Assembly (NCBI GenBank): GCA_015847255.1
Contig: JADLZK010002559.1
Location: 372,001-436,000 of the forward strand
Length of the DNA: 64,000 nt
Direction of reading: 5' to 3'
Source of the DNA: Hyparrhenia diplandra
Lineage: Eukaryota > Streptophyta > Magnoliopsida > Poales > Poaceae
Shown: positions 35,870 through 47,222 of the stretch, one piece after another
How the letters are laid out: each line of letters starts with the position of its first letter
How positions within the stretch are numbered: position 1 is the first letter of the stretch
Notes under the pieces: model-generated
What the model was told of the DNA's origin: nothing
The model's input: the letters and a program-made list of their open reading frames with translations, nothing else
Database searches by the model: none
Position numbers and translations under genes: made by a program

Positions 35870-38800
35870 GTTTGAACTGATTCGTTTGTCCTCGGGTTGT
35901 CCTTGTAGAAGTCGAGAAGCGCCATCTTGAGGAAATCCGTTACCGAAAGGCGTCTATCACTTCCCTTTACGTGATGTCATGCACTTGGGATCTCATCTCT
36001 CCAAATCTTTGGTAGTAACCTCTCGGGGATTCTCGGCTTTTGCTTGAGGCTTCTTAGCTCTGCTCGAGTAATAGGATGGGTGATGATTCACGCAAAGTTG
36101 CTTCTGAGCGCTTTCGTAGGTCTTCGATGATCGGATTGAGCCCTCTTCGATCTTGTCGAACCATTGGAGCGGTAGAGCCTCTAGGGCCATGGGAAAGAAG
36201 GCGGCTTTCACGTCATCATCTCCTCGGCCCGACTCAATGGATTGTGAGTAGACTCGAGCCATTGTGCGGGCTCTGTTTTCCCATCGTATTTTGAGTGGTT
36301 TGAAGGCTTGAACTTTGGGGGTAGCTTGACTTCCTGCAATCTTTCAGCGAAGCAAGGGAACCTGTCGTAGCTTTCCGTCGTTCTTTCTTCAAATCCTCCC
36401 GAGGTTCTTCCTCCTCTTGGATGAGTTCTAGTAGGTCGATATGTTGATTCTGCGACTTCTTCCCGTCGGCTTGGTCTTGGTGCGGGGCTTTCCCTCGGGG
36501 GTCTCGGTGCGTCTACCATCCCTTCGGGGTGGCCTGGAGTTGTTGGAACTCTTTGGCCTTCCCAGCCTTTCAAAGACGTCGGATCGACTTCTTGGAGCAT
36601 GAGAGCTGTTTGCCTTTGACTGCGACAACCTGGGGTCTCTTTCTCGGATAGCTTTTTGTAATGCCTCCTTGATGAGTCTCTCCTCGTCATTCAGGTCGGT
36701 AGCAGTCTTTAGGCGGTCAATCAACCCTTGTAGTCTTTCCCGGGTTGCTCGTTGATCGTCTTCAGCTTCTCTTTCAGATTTTAGCCTCTCATATTCATGT
36801 AGATCGGCTTGATACTTGTTCAGGGCTTGCATGCGTGAGTTTGCCCTGATTCGGCGTCCTCCCTTTAGCTTGTTCCTTTTCAGCCTTTCTTGACGTTGGT
36901 GCTCTCCTTCGTGTTCAAGGGTTCTTTCGTCCGCCGAGATGTTAGATAGGCCTTCGTCAGTGGACCTGATGTCCGGGGCTTCCGGTCGGGTAAGCGGGGT
37001 GCGAGCTGTAGCCACCATAAAGACTTCCTTAGCAGCAGTAGCCTTGGGCCTCCACTCCTTCCGTCCGGGGTAGGCCTTGTGTTGTCGGCCCTCCTTAGTT
37101 GTTCCCGTTGCTTGACGATCGGCTTTGCTGAGGGTTCTTGGCCAGTGGACGATGCACTCCTCTGGGGTTCTTGTCAATATGAGCCCTCTTTGCGCGCCTT
37201 CCAAAGGAATCTCAATCTTCTCTTTGAGTAGTCTGGCGCTTCTCGAATACGGCGTATCTTTGCATTGCGTAGTCCTGTAGGAAGCGAAAAAGGTAAACGG
37301 ACTGGTGTCGGGGTTATATCGGTCGCCTTCTTTCTCCGAGTTGGAGTAGTGTTGGCTGAAAAAAGTTTCCGAGTTGGAGTAGCTTCCCTTATCCAAGCCG
37401 GAGTTGGAGTTGTACTTCGAGTTGCTCCTGGAGTCCGTACTAGAGCCCTGGTTGTCCACCTTCCCCGAGTTGGTTTCGGGTTTGTGTAACACCCAGGTGT
37501 TAATTACCGATTAAGCGAGTGGATTTGGCCAAACACAAGTGTATTAATTCGTGGTCATAAACTCCACAACAAAAGTCATTAAGGGTTCATGTTGAGCAAT
37601 TGCCTCGAAAATGCCCCGATCGGCTTAAAACCCTAGTTTAAAGAGTTATTAAGTTGCCGCTTTGACCAAAGTGGAATTATATTTTTCGAGCAAGATATGA
37701 AGTTTGACCTTTAAGTGAAATTGGAGATTTTTGAGCAGTACAACAAATGTTATTTTTGGGGTCAAGTCGTGATTCAGCTCCTAAGTGCCTTAAATATAGC
37801 ACCCAAGTTGGAAAGAAAAGTCGATTTCGGGACTTAGGATTTTTCCAAGTCCGGAATCAATGTCCAACAAGGTCGACGTCTCGCGTTCTCGAGATTTTGC
37901 TAAGTAACTTGAGTCGGACCAAAAATAGGGATTTGAGTTTATGCTTTGAGGAACAACATATCAAAAATTGGAATCATTTAGACTCAAGTTGACAAGGTTT
38001 TGACAAAGTGGTTCGTGATCATTTTCGGTTCATTGATAAATTTGTTTTTTGGGATTCATTATCCGTTAATCCGAGCGACTAATGATCATGGGCCTTTAAT
38101 GAAAGTTGAAGATGGATCCGAGAGGAACATTTTTGCTTAATGGCCCATGTCCAAATTCGAGCCCAAAATGGCCCAAAATCGAGCTTGAATCAGCCCACTT
38201 TCTCATTCGCAGGTGTTCGATGAAATGTCCGAAAGGGCGACGCGTGTCCGTGCGCTGGCGAGGCTTCTTTCCCAGAGCGCGCCGACGCCATTGCCACGTT
38301 CCCCATCTTCGTCGTCGCGGGGTCCTCGCTGTCGGGTTGGTGAGGTCGAGGACAAGCTCCCACACCCTCAACTCGCTCTCAAGCCCCTCTGCTCTCTCCT
38401 CTCGCCCTCGTGCCCGCGCGCATCTCCGTGCTCCCTCTCGCACCCTCGCCGTCGTCCGCACCGACGCCGGAGCTTGCCGCCGCGTTGCCGCACGCGGCGA
38501 GCGCACGGTCGTCGCCGCCGCCCGTGGGCGGCCGGCGTGGCCCGATCCGGGTCGGGCGGCCGTTGCTGGTCGCGGGCGCACTGGGTGCCCGCCGCCCGCC
38601 GGCCGTGGCGGGGAAGCGCCTCTTTTGGGCGGCCACTCACCGCCCGTCGGCGGCCGTCCCCCCCCTTGCGTGCGGCATCAAGAAAGAAGAAGAAGAACGG
38701 AGAAGGAAGTAGAAGAAGGACCCGAGGAGGTAAATAAAATATTTTCCGTGATTCCCAATGTAAATTTCTTAACTCTTTTAAATAGTGTTTCGCACTGTTT

Positions 38801-41440
38801 TGTAATTTCGAGAAAAGTTTAAGGGTTTTTTTATAATAGTGCAAAGTCAAGGCCTGGATAGGCATTTGTTGGGCCGACCTTTCACTATTCATGTGGGCCG
38901 GTCTGGTATCTGTTCAACTGGGCGAATGACTTCAGGGCCGAAGGCCTTTTTTTTTTAGCAAATGAATTTTCAATTTCTATTTATATGAATAGTATCTGTT
39001 TTTGTTATTTTCATATAAATTCAAATACTTGCTTATAAATTCTGAAAATTTTTGTGTAGCCTTCCTATGAGTATGTCTACCCATGAAAAATTTGAAACTT
39101 TGATTTTGAGTAGTTCTTGCATGATTTAAAAAATACAAATTTTAATTAAAAAATGCATCTTCCATGATTTTTAGAAAATAAAATATTTATTCAAAAATCA
39201 TGAAAATTTATTTGGTACTGTTTTTATGATGTGACCTACTTGTATAAAAAAGTTTGGAGTCGTTTTGAAATGTTTAAATTATTTTTTATTTTATGCTCTA
39301 TTATTTTATATGTTTAAAAGTAATGTTTAGTGTATAATGATTTAGGATTTGTGTGACTTTTTGGTTGTTTTGTGAATCTTGGATCATACCACAATTAAAT
39401 GGTCCTTGGAAACTCCTTAGGCAATGGTGATGATATCTTGTAGAGTAGTTCAACAAGTTGGTTTTGTTGGGTTACAACTTTATCGTGAAGGAAAGTTGTA
39501 TTCAAGTTATTTATTATTTCATGCACTCATCAAGCATCATGTCTACCATTCCATCATGTTGAGTATACGTTATTAATTTACGTGTAGTGAACGAGAGTGA
39601 TGTGGTTTGCGATGATCGAGCTTTGGAGAAGGTGTATCCACCGGAGGTGATGGTGTCAAGATTAACTTTGGTGATCCAAACTTTGGAATCTAACTTTTTC
39701 CTCGCAACACGTGCAAGCCCCGGAACATAACCCACCTGCTTTTACAAATACTTTAATACACCTTAAGTCTTGTGAGATGTGCATTAAGTAAATAGGAGTT
39801 GATTGCAACGTTCTTCGCATGACTACCTTGAATTTCAGTTATTCCAATGTTAGCCCACTAGTATGTGTAGGTCGTTTCTCTAAATGCTTAGTAATGCTTA
39901 GATGTCGGTAGAAGTCGAATGATGGCTTCATCGTTCGCGAGATATAGGTTTTATCTTTGTTCCTCCTGGCTTTGGAAAAAAAAGAACACCCTGATGGTGG
40001 TTCATGAGAATAAATATGGTAGTATTGAATTTGAGACAGACGGGAATTAGGTTGAAAAGCCGGCGGGATACCTAGTCGTGCTTATCTCGTGTTAGTCGTT
40101 TAAGGCCCGTCCATGGTTTGGAGTGTTAAGTGCGAGACTTTTTGAACATAAGTGCGCTCGAGGCCTTCGGCAAAGGCACGTACGCCTCTGGTTGTCATCC
40201 TGTGTCGGGACCCTAACTAGCCACATACCCCGTAAGCGGATTTCGGTGGAGCCAAATCGGGAATGGCAACCACGCGACCGGGAGTGGAGAGATGGCGGGA
40301 GTAGCGTGTACCCGCCCTACTTGAAATTTGGTACGGCGGTGGGGTACTGTGCTCTCGGGTGGCGCAGGCCTCGTTCCCATTTTGGACAAATCTGAAAGAA
40401 GGTTGATATATGCAAGCTTAAGTGCTACATATGTGTCGTGTGGTTAGGGATCCCCAAATTTGGGTTTTAATCGATTCGCGGATCGCCGTTGCTTCTCGGA
40501 TATGGAGACCCGTTCTTCTTTCCTTACTTCATAGTAAATGAAGAAACAAGGTTACTCATGGTTATGAAAGGAAAAGAGATGCAGAGATAAGTTGAGATGT
40601 GTTGCTTAAAAAGTGTTTGAAATAGAACAGGTGCAAATCTAGCTTTATTATGCTTCAACAAAATTGATGCTAAAAATATTGAAAGTAAGGATCCAATTGT
40701 AGTAAGCTTTTCTGCAAACTTCCCTTTTCTAGCTCTACTTCCCTTAAGCCAAAGATATCCTTGGAGTCTTTCTTTTTTGTCGGTTAAGTCTTTATGAGTA
40801 CATTGTGTACTCGGGGTTTGTTAACCATTGTTGCGTGTGTTGACTCATGATGTTAACCAAGGTTATGTCGGTGGGCTCGACATGATCTGGTGTCTTCTAG
40901 TTCTACCTAGCTTCCAAAAATTAAGTTAAGTTTACTCCAAAGTAACTTATTCATGTTTTATAAATTAATGTTATTATTCTTCCAAGACTCCGATCTATAT
41001 TTTTGTAATAAATGTTATAATATTGTAGCTACTCCTTTGTTGATCCGGTATGAGTGGTGTAATCGGGGTTCCCGATGACACCCGACAGGCTTCTTAAGTT
41101 ATTGGGTGCATCTCAGACCGCTTGCCGTTAGAGGTCTTTAGGACAATGAAAAGTGCGAGGTGGGCCCGATAATTAGGAGGGATTACGATTTGGGCCCTTC
41201 CGTCTTTGGTTCGAGTAAGCTTCGAGTTCGTTCTCCTTCTTCGAGGCGTTTCGCAATCGTTAGTTCTTTGGAGCTTCTCGGCGAGTTCGGGTTCTTCGAC
41301 ACAGGGCTCCATGATGGTGCGGCTTCGAGTTTTCGCCGTCGTCGTCGATCTCGCATGCCCATGATCCGAAGATGATCGTTTTCCTCGTCGATGTACTCAT
41401 AATGTCGTGGTCCGCCGGACTCGTGCTGAAGTCGATGAGA
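35870..41440 (-). pseudogene. gag of element B, interrupted by solo LTR C
   Basis: A 354-codon open stretch (36428-37492) gives a polar N-terminal region with Asn/Ser-rich repeats, then a charged coiled-coil-like part (YERLKSEREAEDDQRATRE). Further on is the retrotransposon gag core (LPPKFKPSNHSKYDGKTEPA and ALEALPLQWFDKIEEGSIR). The N-terminus is separated by C and continues at 41188-41440 (RRRRTNSK and YIDEEN-like codons, matching E at 47830-48060). No CCHC knuckle seen. Frameshifts separate the blocks. Confidence 0.72.
37485..41187 (+). mobile_element. C: solo long LTR (3.7 kb) inside B gag
   Basis: Starts TGTAACACCCAGGTGTTAAT and ends near AATTAGGAGGGATTAC. Flanks are GTTTG (37480-37484) and ATTTG (41188-41192), a 5-bp target duplication with one change. 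On both sides the gag sequence of B matches a continuous stretch of E (48030-48070). No gag/pol and no partner LTR. A GC-rich block at about 38230-38710 near the 5' side resembles the layout of LTR D and suggests plus orientation. Probably from a Tekay/Del-type element. Confidence 0.8.
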
Positions 41441-41460
41441 GCCCCTACCCGGGCGCCCGG
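41438..41460 (-). other. Candidate primer-binding site of B
   Basis: Directly inside the 5' LTR, the element strand reads CCGGGCGCCCGGGTAGGGGC. A PBS should start TGG; GGCGCCC followed by GGGGCTC resembles the complement of tRNA-Lys. E has the altered form GTGGCATGCGGGTAGGGGG at 47767. The tRNA identity is uncertain. Confidence 0.4.
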
Positions 41461-41994
41461 TGTCGATGTTTTACGACCGAGAGCCCGCCCACGGGGTGAA
41501 TCGGGCGATTTGTTCGGCCTCGGCGAACCACGAGCCCGGCGGTTTGTTGCGCGGTGACATGGAGAGCGGGGTTTTTATCTTGGTTCGGGCCCTCGATCAA
41601 GGATCGAGTAAAGACCTTTATGTCCGGTCGGGCGTGAGCCTGTTTTTGATTGATGGGGTTAGCCAGGAATCGGCTATGAAGCTTACAAAGACTTGGTCGT
41701 GGCCAAGCTTGTGTTCTCAGATGTTCGTGCTCTCCTCTACGAGGTGTTCCTTGGCCGCCTTTTATAGTCTAAGGGGCCAAGGAACTCGCTACGATCCTAG
41801 TCGGATGAGAGAGGGTTGTCCGTAGAGGAACCGAACACCGAACTCTAAACAAGGTAACGACTAGTGTTCTATCCTAGTTACAATGAAGTCACCATAGCTA
41901 TGCTTCCATTGCCTTCGGGAGTTGTTTGTGGCCGCAGGCTTGATAGAACCCCGCGAACAACTCGGTAGAGTTCTTTGGTGATCTCAGATCCACG
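41461..41994 (-). repeat. 5' LTR of B
   Basis: On the + strand TGTCGATGTTTTACGACCG to CAGATCCACG. It carries the family's reverse-strand TATA box at about 41759-41767 and the GGCCAAGGAACTCGCTACG block. The expected terminal A is G. Confidence 0.85.
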
Positions 41995-41999
41995 TGTGG

Positions 42000-42246
42000 C
42001 CCGCCACATGATTTGCAAAGACGCATTTTGAGTTGTCTTCCTTCCGAGATATGAATAAAATCCCGCTCCTGCTCCCCCGGCTTCAACGATCCATCAAGTA
42101 CATGTTCCAATGTTTCTTGATGTCGTCGGATATGGGTTGTTGGAGCTCTGTCCATTCTCGCTATGAAATCCGGTAGCGCTCGGGATTTGATTGCTCTTCT
42201 TAGGGTGAACTCTAGATTCAATGCTCCGAAGTTCCACCGCCCATTT
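42000..42246 (-). pseudogene. Element A: N-terminal archaeal-type RNase H and linker, resumed after B
   Basis: The minus strand matches E at 51740-51960. It holds the linker FIARMDRAPTTHIRRHQ, then the HVLDGSLKPG block where the RNase H begins. It is cut on the right by the LINE. Confidence 0.7.
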
Positions 42247-42258
42247 TGATATGCGGGC

Positions 42259-44562
42259 TTTTTTTTTTTTGACACGAAAAGACCGTGGGGAGATCCCCAC
42301 GGTGAGGCAAATTTTATAAAAAAGATGGTAAAAAGGTACAGGGAGCTTAACTTACAAACAAAAAGAGTGGAGGGGGGTTGGAGAAGGAGCGGAGCTAGGA
42401 AATAAGAGCAAAAGAGAATAAAAGAAAATTACAAGGCGTCAAGCCAAAGGAGCACCGCCGCTCTATCAGGCTCCTTAATTCTACAGATTGTAGAGTGGCC
42501 TCTTCCTTGAAATTGTGCAGCCACCGAGCAAAGCTAGCTCTGAACACCATCAAAGATAAGCCTATTACGAACCTTCCAGAGCTCCCAAGCAGCAAGCAGA
42601 AAAGTCTCCATAAATAAAGTTCTGTTGTCCCTCTGTTTAGTTCTCTAGATTCTGCTGAAAAGATTGTTACTTTGCACCCAAATAATACCAAGCTTAGCCC
42701 AACAAAGCTTGGCAAAGGAGCACTCAAAAAATAAGTGATCGATGGTCTCAACACAACCTGTCATTGCAGAGGACACAATGATTATTCGGTTGCACCTTGA
42801 AATTTCTCTCGACCAACATATCCCCTCGGTATTAAGACGATCCACTAGAATGAGCCAAGCAAAGAACTTAACTCTCGGAGTAACCTTGCATTTCCAAACC
42901 CAACCAAAAACAGCCGACACCGATAATTAACAAAAGCCAATTTATAAAGCTTGGAGGCTTTGAACCGATCGCCTCTAACCGAAAGATCTACGACCGTATT
43001 ATCGATCAAAAGAAAATCCCGCACAAGAAGGTCAAGCCGATGGAGTTGATCAAGAGCCCGCTGATTAATAGGAAGATAAAACAACTCTTCCAAGCTAGAA
43101 GCTTCAGAAACTTTGCTGACAGAGATGAACTCATCCTTAGCAAAACCCGCAATGTCCGGGAAGAGAGCCTCCGAGGATGCCGCTGGACAGTTGTCCTTTC
43201 AAAAAAGAGTAGAGGATCCATCCCCAAGCCGGACTCTAGTAATTTCGGTATAAAGATCCTTGAGCCCGAACACATCCTTCCACCAAAAAAGATCCCATAC
43301 ACCGTTGAGCGTGGGGCTCCTTATTATCATAGTATTTGAACCAAAGAAGTCGCACCCAAGGAGTATTGTCTTTTGAGTAAAACTTATGGAGCCGCTTCAT
43401 GAGGAGACGGTCATTTTGCAAATATAAGTTTTTAATGCCGACACCACCCTTCTTCTTAGGCCTCTGAACCAAGGGCCAAGCAGCTAGGTTCCCACCTCTT
43501 TTCTTCTCGAGTTGCCCCTCCGGAGACACCGCTTCAAAAATCCTATCCACTCCATCAATCACACCCTTTTGGAGCTTAAAAGTACACATAGCATAGGTAA
43601 CCGTGGGAGTAAGAACAGAATTAATATACTCCACTCTCCGCAGTAAGAGAGCAAGGTAGAGCAAGCTACAAGCTTTCTTTCAACTCGGTCCATCGAGAGG
43701 GAAAAAATCCTCAATCTTGGGCTTAGAGGTCCCAAGAGGAAGCCCTAAGTAAGTAAACGGTAAAGATCCCACCGACAACCGAAAGTGGCGGCAAGAGTCT
43801 CAATTTTCTCCCTTGAAACATTGATAGGAACCATAAAGGACTTGGAGAAGTTAACAGACAACCCGGTGGATGAGGCGAAGGTGTTTAGGATGGCCTTGAG
43901 ACAAAAATTTGTCTAGCATCGGCTTGCATGATAAGCGAGTATCGTCGGCTGCTTGAACAATAGGGAAGTCGGAGGTGGGCTGAGAAATGGGCAATTGTAG
44001 AATTCCTTGGTTCTTTAGCCCATTAACCACATATTGCAAGATCTCGCAGCCAAGACAAACGGAGAGAGGGGACAAAGGATCACCTTGTCGACACCCCCCT
44101 TCTGACAAAAAGTTTTTACCAGAGCACCGTTTAGCAAGACAGAGGCAGAGCCCGAGGACAAGATGGCCGACGACCCAACCGATCCATTTACTAGGAAAGC
44201 CAAGAGCAGACAACATCTCAATGATAGTGGAGTGTTCAATGGTATCGAAAGCCTTAGCAAAATCCAGTTTTAGAATAACAATCTCTCTCTTGACCGATGG
44301 CACCGATGGATATATTCAAAACTCCGTGCAAGGCAATCTTGTATAGTTCTCTTCTTGATAAAACCATATTGGTTGCTGCTATGAATAATCTTGAGAATGA
44401 TTCTTTGCAACTGTCGCCAGCGACTTGGTGAGTAGCTTGACACAACAGTTCAACAAAGAAATAGGTCTATAATCGGAGGCGATCCACCGGGTTGGTAACT
44501 TTGGGAACAAGAACGACGAAGGAACCATTAATTGGAGCCAAGTTGATCTTGTTCTCAAAAAA
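42259..44562 (-). mobile_element. 5'-truncated L1-type LINE
   Basis: Minus-oriented non-LTR retrotransposon. The poly(A) tail is seen as T12 at 42259-42270. Target duplications are TGATATGCGGGC (42247-42258) and TGATATGCGGCC (44563-44574), one mismatch. Coding fragments include RT (DFAKAFDTIEHSTIIEMLS, GCRQGDPLSP, then AADDTRLS where FADD or YADD is usual), the region after RT (LVQRPKKKGGVGIKNLYLQN), and a zf-RVT C-terminal domain (FFAWLILVDRLNTEGICW, HLFFECSFAKLCW). No endonuclease domain remains, as expected for incomplete reverse transcription. Frameshifted. Confidence 0.9.
42282..42303 (-). repeat. 3'-terminal hairpin of the LINE
   Basis: ACCGTGGGG / CCCCACGGT, a perfect 9-bp stem with a 4-base AGAT loop (+ strand), 11 bases from the poly(A) tail. 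Several plant L1 groups have conserved 3'-end hairpins recognised by their RT, so a template-recognition role is plausible. Confidence 0.6.
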
Positions 44563-46680
44563 TGATATGCGGCCTGTTGAATCTCTATTCCTCAGGATGT
44601 CGCCTAGTGGTGAGTCGATTACCCTTTGTGATCTTGTGATTGTCGAAGTAGTGTCGTAGCTTCCTTGATGTGATCGGTATGGAGTAGAGTAGTTTTTGTA
44701 CGCGTGAGGGTATCGAGCCTTGGACTCAGATAGAACCTCGCTCACGTAGTAAACTGGCCTTTGGACCTTGTTGGGTTGCTCTGGCTCTTCTCTTTCCACG
44801 ATGATTTTTGAACCCGACCATCTTTGTATTTGTTGCCGCTATATAGAGCGGGAGTTCTTCTTGATCCTTTGTGGGTGTTAGGACCGGAGTTTGTTGTAAG
44901 GTACCGTTTGAGTTCTTGAAACGCCTTGTCCGCATCATCTGTCCCATTTGAATTCTCCTTTGGTCTTGATGAGTTTGAAGAAGGGTAGCCCTTTCTCTCC
45001 AAGCTTGGATATGAATCTGTTGAGTGCCGCCATGCACCCCTCGTGAGCTTCCCGGACGTCCTTGACGCTTCGGGGTTGTGTCATCTCGGTGATTGCCTTG
45101 ATTTGCTTGGTGCTGGCTTCAATGCCTCTGTTGCTGACCAAGAAACCTAGTAGCTGTCCCGAAGGTACTCCAAAGACGCATTTTTGTTGGATTGAGCTTC
45201 CATTTCCACCGTTGAGGTTCTTAAAGTCTCCTCCGGATCTTGAATCGGGGTTTACGGTTCTTTGGTCTTCACCACCACGTCGTCTCACGTATGCCTCGGC
45301 ATTTTTGCCAATCTGCTCTCCCAAACAAGTTCAGACGCTCTTTGATACGTTGCTCGGCGTTCTTCAATCCGAAGGACATTGTTTTTGCACCGTAGGCAAT
45401 CAAGGGGGTGATAAAAGAGGTCTTGCTCGATCTTCTTTCTTGATTGCAATCGGTGATATCCCCGAGTAGCAGTCCAAGAACGATAGTAGAGCTGATCCTC
45501 TTTGTAGAGTCCACTATTTGGTCGATCCTTGGTAGCCCGAAGGGATCTTTTGGGCAATGCTTATTCAGTCTGCGTAGTCCACACACATTCGCTAGTCTCG
45601 AGGTGTTCTTCTTCGAACGTAACCGGGTTGGCTAGCCAATCGGGATGTAGGATTTCTCGATGAATCCTGGCTGCGAGTAGTTTTGCAATCTCCTTTTTGA
45701 TGGCCTCCTTCTTTTACGGGTGAGAACCTCCTTAGTCTTTGCTTGATGGGTTTGGATCCCATATTGATATTCTATGCTCAGCCAGCTCCTTGGTATGCCG
45801 GGCATGTCCGCGGTTTTCAGCGAATATATCTTTGTGTTGCCTTAGGAAGCTGGTGAGCGCGAGTCCCTATTTTGAAGATAGGTGGGCGCTGATGATCGCC
45901 GTCTTGGAGGGATCGCCCGTCTGTAGATCAATGTGTTTGACGTCGGCTTCTTCTGGTGGAGTCAGAATTGCTTGCTTCTTGGCCGGTATCTCGAGTTCTT
46001 CTGGATTTGTGTCCTCTGCCATCTGGTTGAGTTCTTTTTTCTCCAAGAGCTCTCCTGTCTTGTTTGCAATTTCCACGGCTTGTGCGTCACACTCGAAAGC
46101 TTTCTTGAGGTCTCCTTTGATTGAAAGAACCCCAAAAGGTGCCGGCATCTTTAGTAGAAGATACGAGTAGTGTGGAATAGCCATGAATTTTGCAATAGCA
46201 TGTCTCCCCATAATGGCGTGGTATGGTGACTCGAGATCCGCCACTTCGAACTTGATGTACTCTGTCCGGTAATTTGATGGAGATCCAAATGTGACCGCAA
46301 GGTGACTTGTCCAACCGGTATGGTCGCTTGTCCAGGGTACTATTCCATAGAAGGGAGTGCTTAAAGGAGCGATTAGCCCGGAGAGGTCTAGTCCCATCTT
46401 GTCCAGTGTTTCTGAAAATATGATGTTCAATCCTGCTCCTCCGTTGATCAAAACTTTGGTAACAGTCACTCCGGCTATCGTAGGTTCTAGTACCAAAGGG
46501 TATAGGCCGGCGTTGCCTACACTTGTCCATTGATCCTCCCTCGTGAACTGAATCGGGTATTGGGACCAATTGAGGTAGCGCGGTGTTGCGGGTTCTGTTG
46601 CCATGATTGATCGGAGTGCTAGCTTGTCTTGTCTCTTGCTCTTTTGAACCGGGTACTCGGAGAATATGACGTTCAAGGAT
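44563..46680 (-). pseudogene. Element A: protease, RT and RNase H (right part)
   Basis: Continues after the LINE with RNase H sequence (PNKVQRPVYYVSEVLSESKA), then back through GEKGLPFFKLIKTKGEFKW, CVFGVPSGQLLGFLVSNRGI and the CPKDPFGLPRIDQIVDS part of RT. The protease gives YLNWSQYPIQFTREDQWTSV, then LINGGAGLNIIFSETLDKMG. The catalytic Asp of the family (LIDGGAGLN in E) is Asn here (codon at 46443-46445, minus strand), so the protease would be dead even without the frameshifts. The protease part lies within a long open frame of 405 codons (45867-47084) that also contains the end of gag. Confidence 0.78.
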
Positions 46681-47222
46681 CTCGTTTTCCTCGGAAATCT
46701 CCCGTCTTTGGCTCTTTTTGGCTTCTTCTCTGTTTTCTTGATTGTTTCCCTTCGAAAGGCGAGTTGTTTCCTCCCTTGTACTTCTCCCGAATGTGGTACA
46801 GTTCCCGAGCGTGCAGCGGAGCTCGTGGTGGTAGATGCGGGGGTAGGTCTTCTAGCTTGATATTGCTTTTGTTCCCGCATCGCCATTGTTGTTGTTGTTG
46901 AACCTTTGCTTGTAGGGTTTCTTTGACTTTTACGCCATTGCGGCGGTATTGTCCGGTCCTCGCTTCTTTTCTTTGTTGAGAGTTGTTCCGATCCTTCTTG
47001 AGGCCTTATGAGTTCTTTCTCTCGAAAGCGGTCTCGGGTTCTTTCTTCAGCTCCGATCATCTTCTCAACAAGAAGCTTGAACACTTTCGTTTGTCCTCGG
47101 GTTGTCTTTCTAGAAATCGAGAACCGCCATCTTGAGAAAATCCCGTGCTGAAGGCGTCTATCACTTCTCTCTCGGTGATGTCATGTACTTGGGATCTCAT
47201 CTCCCCAAATCTTCGGTAGTAA
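46681..47222 (-). pseudogene. Element A: C-terminal gag, cut by E
   Basis: The minus strand matches E 49070-49600: codons for a YYRRFGEMRSQV-like start, then FKLLVEKMIGAEERTRDRF and a Gln-rich tail before the protease. Sequence homologous to gag stops at 47222 and an LTR in the opposite orientation begins. Confidence 0.75.

Larger units (their letters stand above)
27390..41994 (-). mobile_element. Element B: Tat-lineage Ty3/gypsy retrotransposon inserted in A
   Basis: A complete but decayed element. Its 3' LTR is 27390-27869 and its 5' LTR is 41461-41994, both bounded by TGTCGATG and, at the other end, CCAC[A/G] on the + strand. The flanks are GTAGC (27385-27389) and about GTGGC (41996-42000), with A's RNase H continuing across. 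Minus the solo LTR C it is about 10.9 kb. From the right it carries gag, protease, RT, RNase H, archaeal-type RNase H and integrase, then a repeat array and an antisense gene. Same family as A and E. Confidence 0.88.
9235..47222 (-). mobile_element. Element A: Tat-lineage Ty3/gypsy retrotransposon, host of the nest, 5' end not in view
   Basis: A minus-oriented LTR retrotransposon whose 3' LTR begins at 9235 and whose gag is cut at 47222 by element E. Removing F, G, B and the LINE leaves about 10.9 kb, in order from the left: 3' LTR, antisense gene, tandem repeats, integrase, archaeal-type RNase H, RNase H, reverse transcriptase, protease and C-terminal gag. An extra RNase H before integrase, an antisense gene before the 3' LTR and short LTRs are Tat-lineage hallmarks (maize Grande, rice RIRE2). 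The bases left of the LTR are ATCTT (9230-9234); their partner copy would be outside the window. Confidence 0.85.

Noticed and set aside
38106..38822. A 238-codon + strand open frame, Arg/Pro-rich
   Set aside because: It lies in the GC-rich block of solo LTR C, with overlapping open frames on both strands and no domain; composition explains it.
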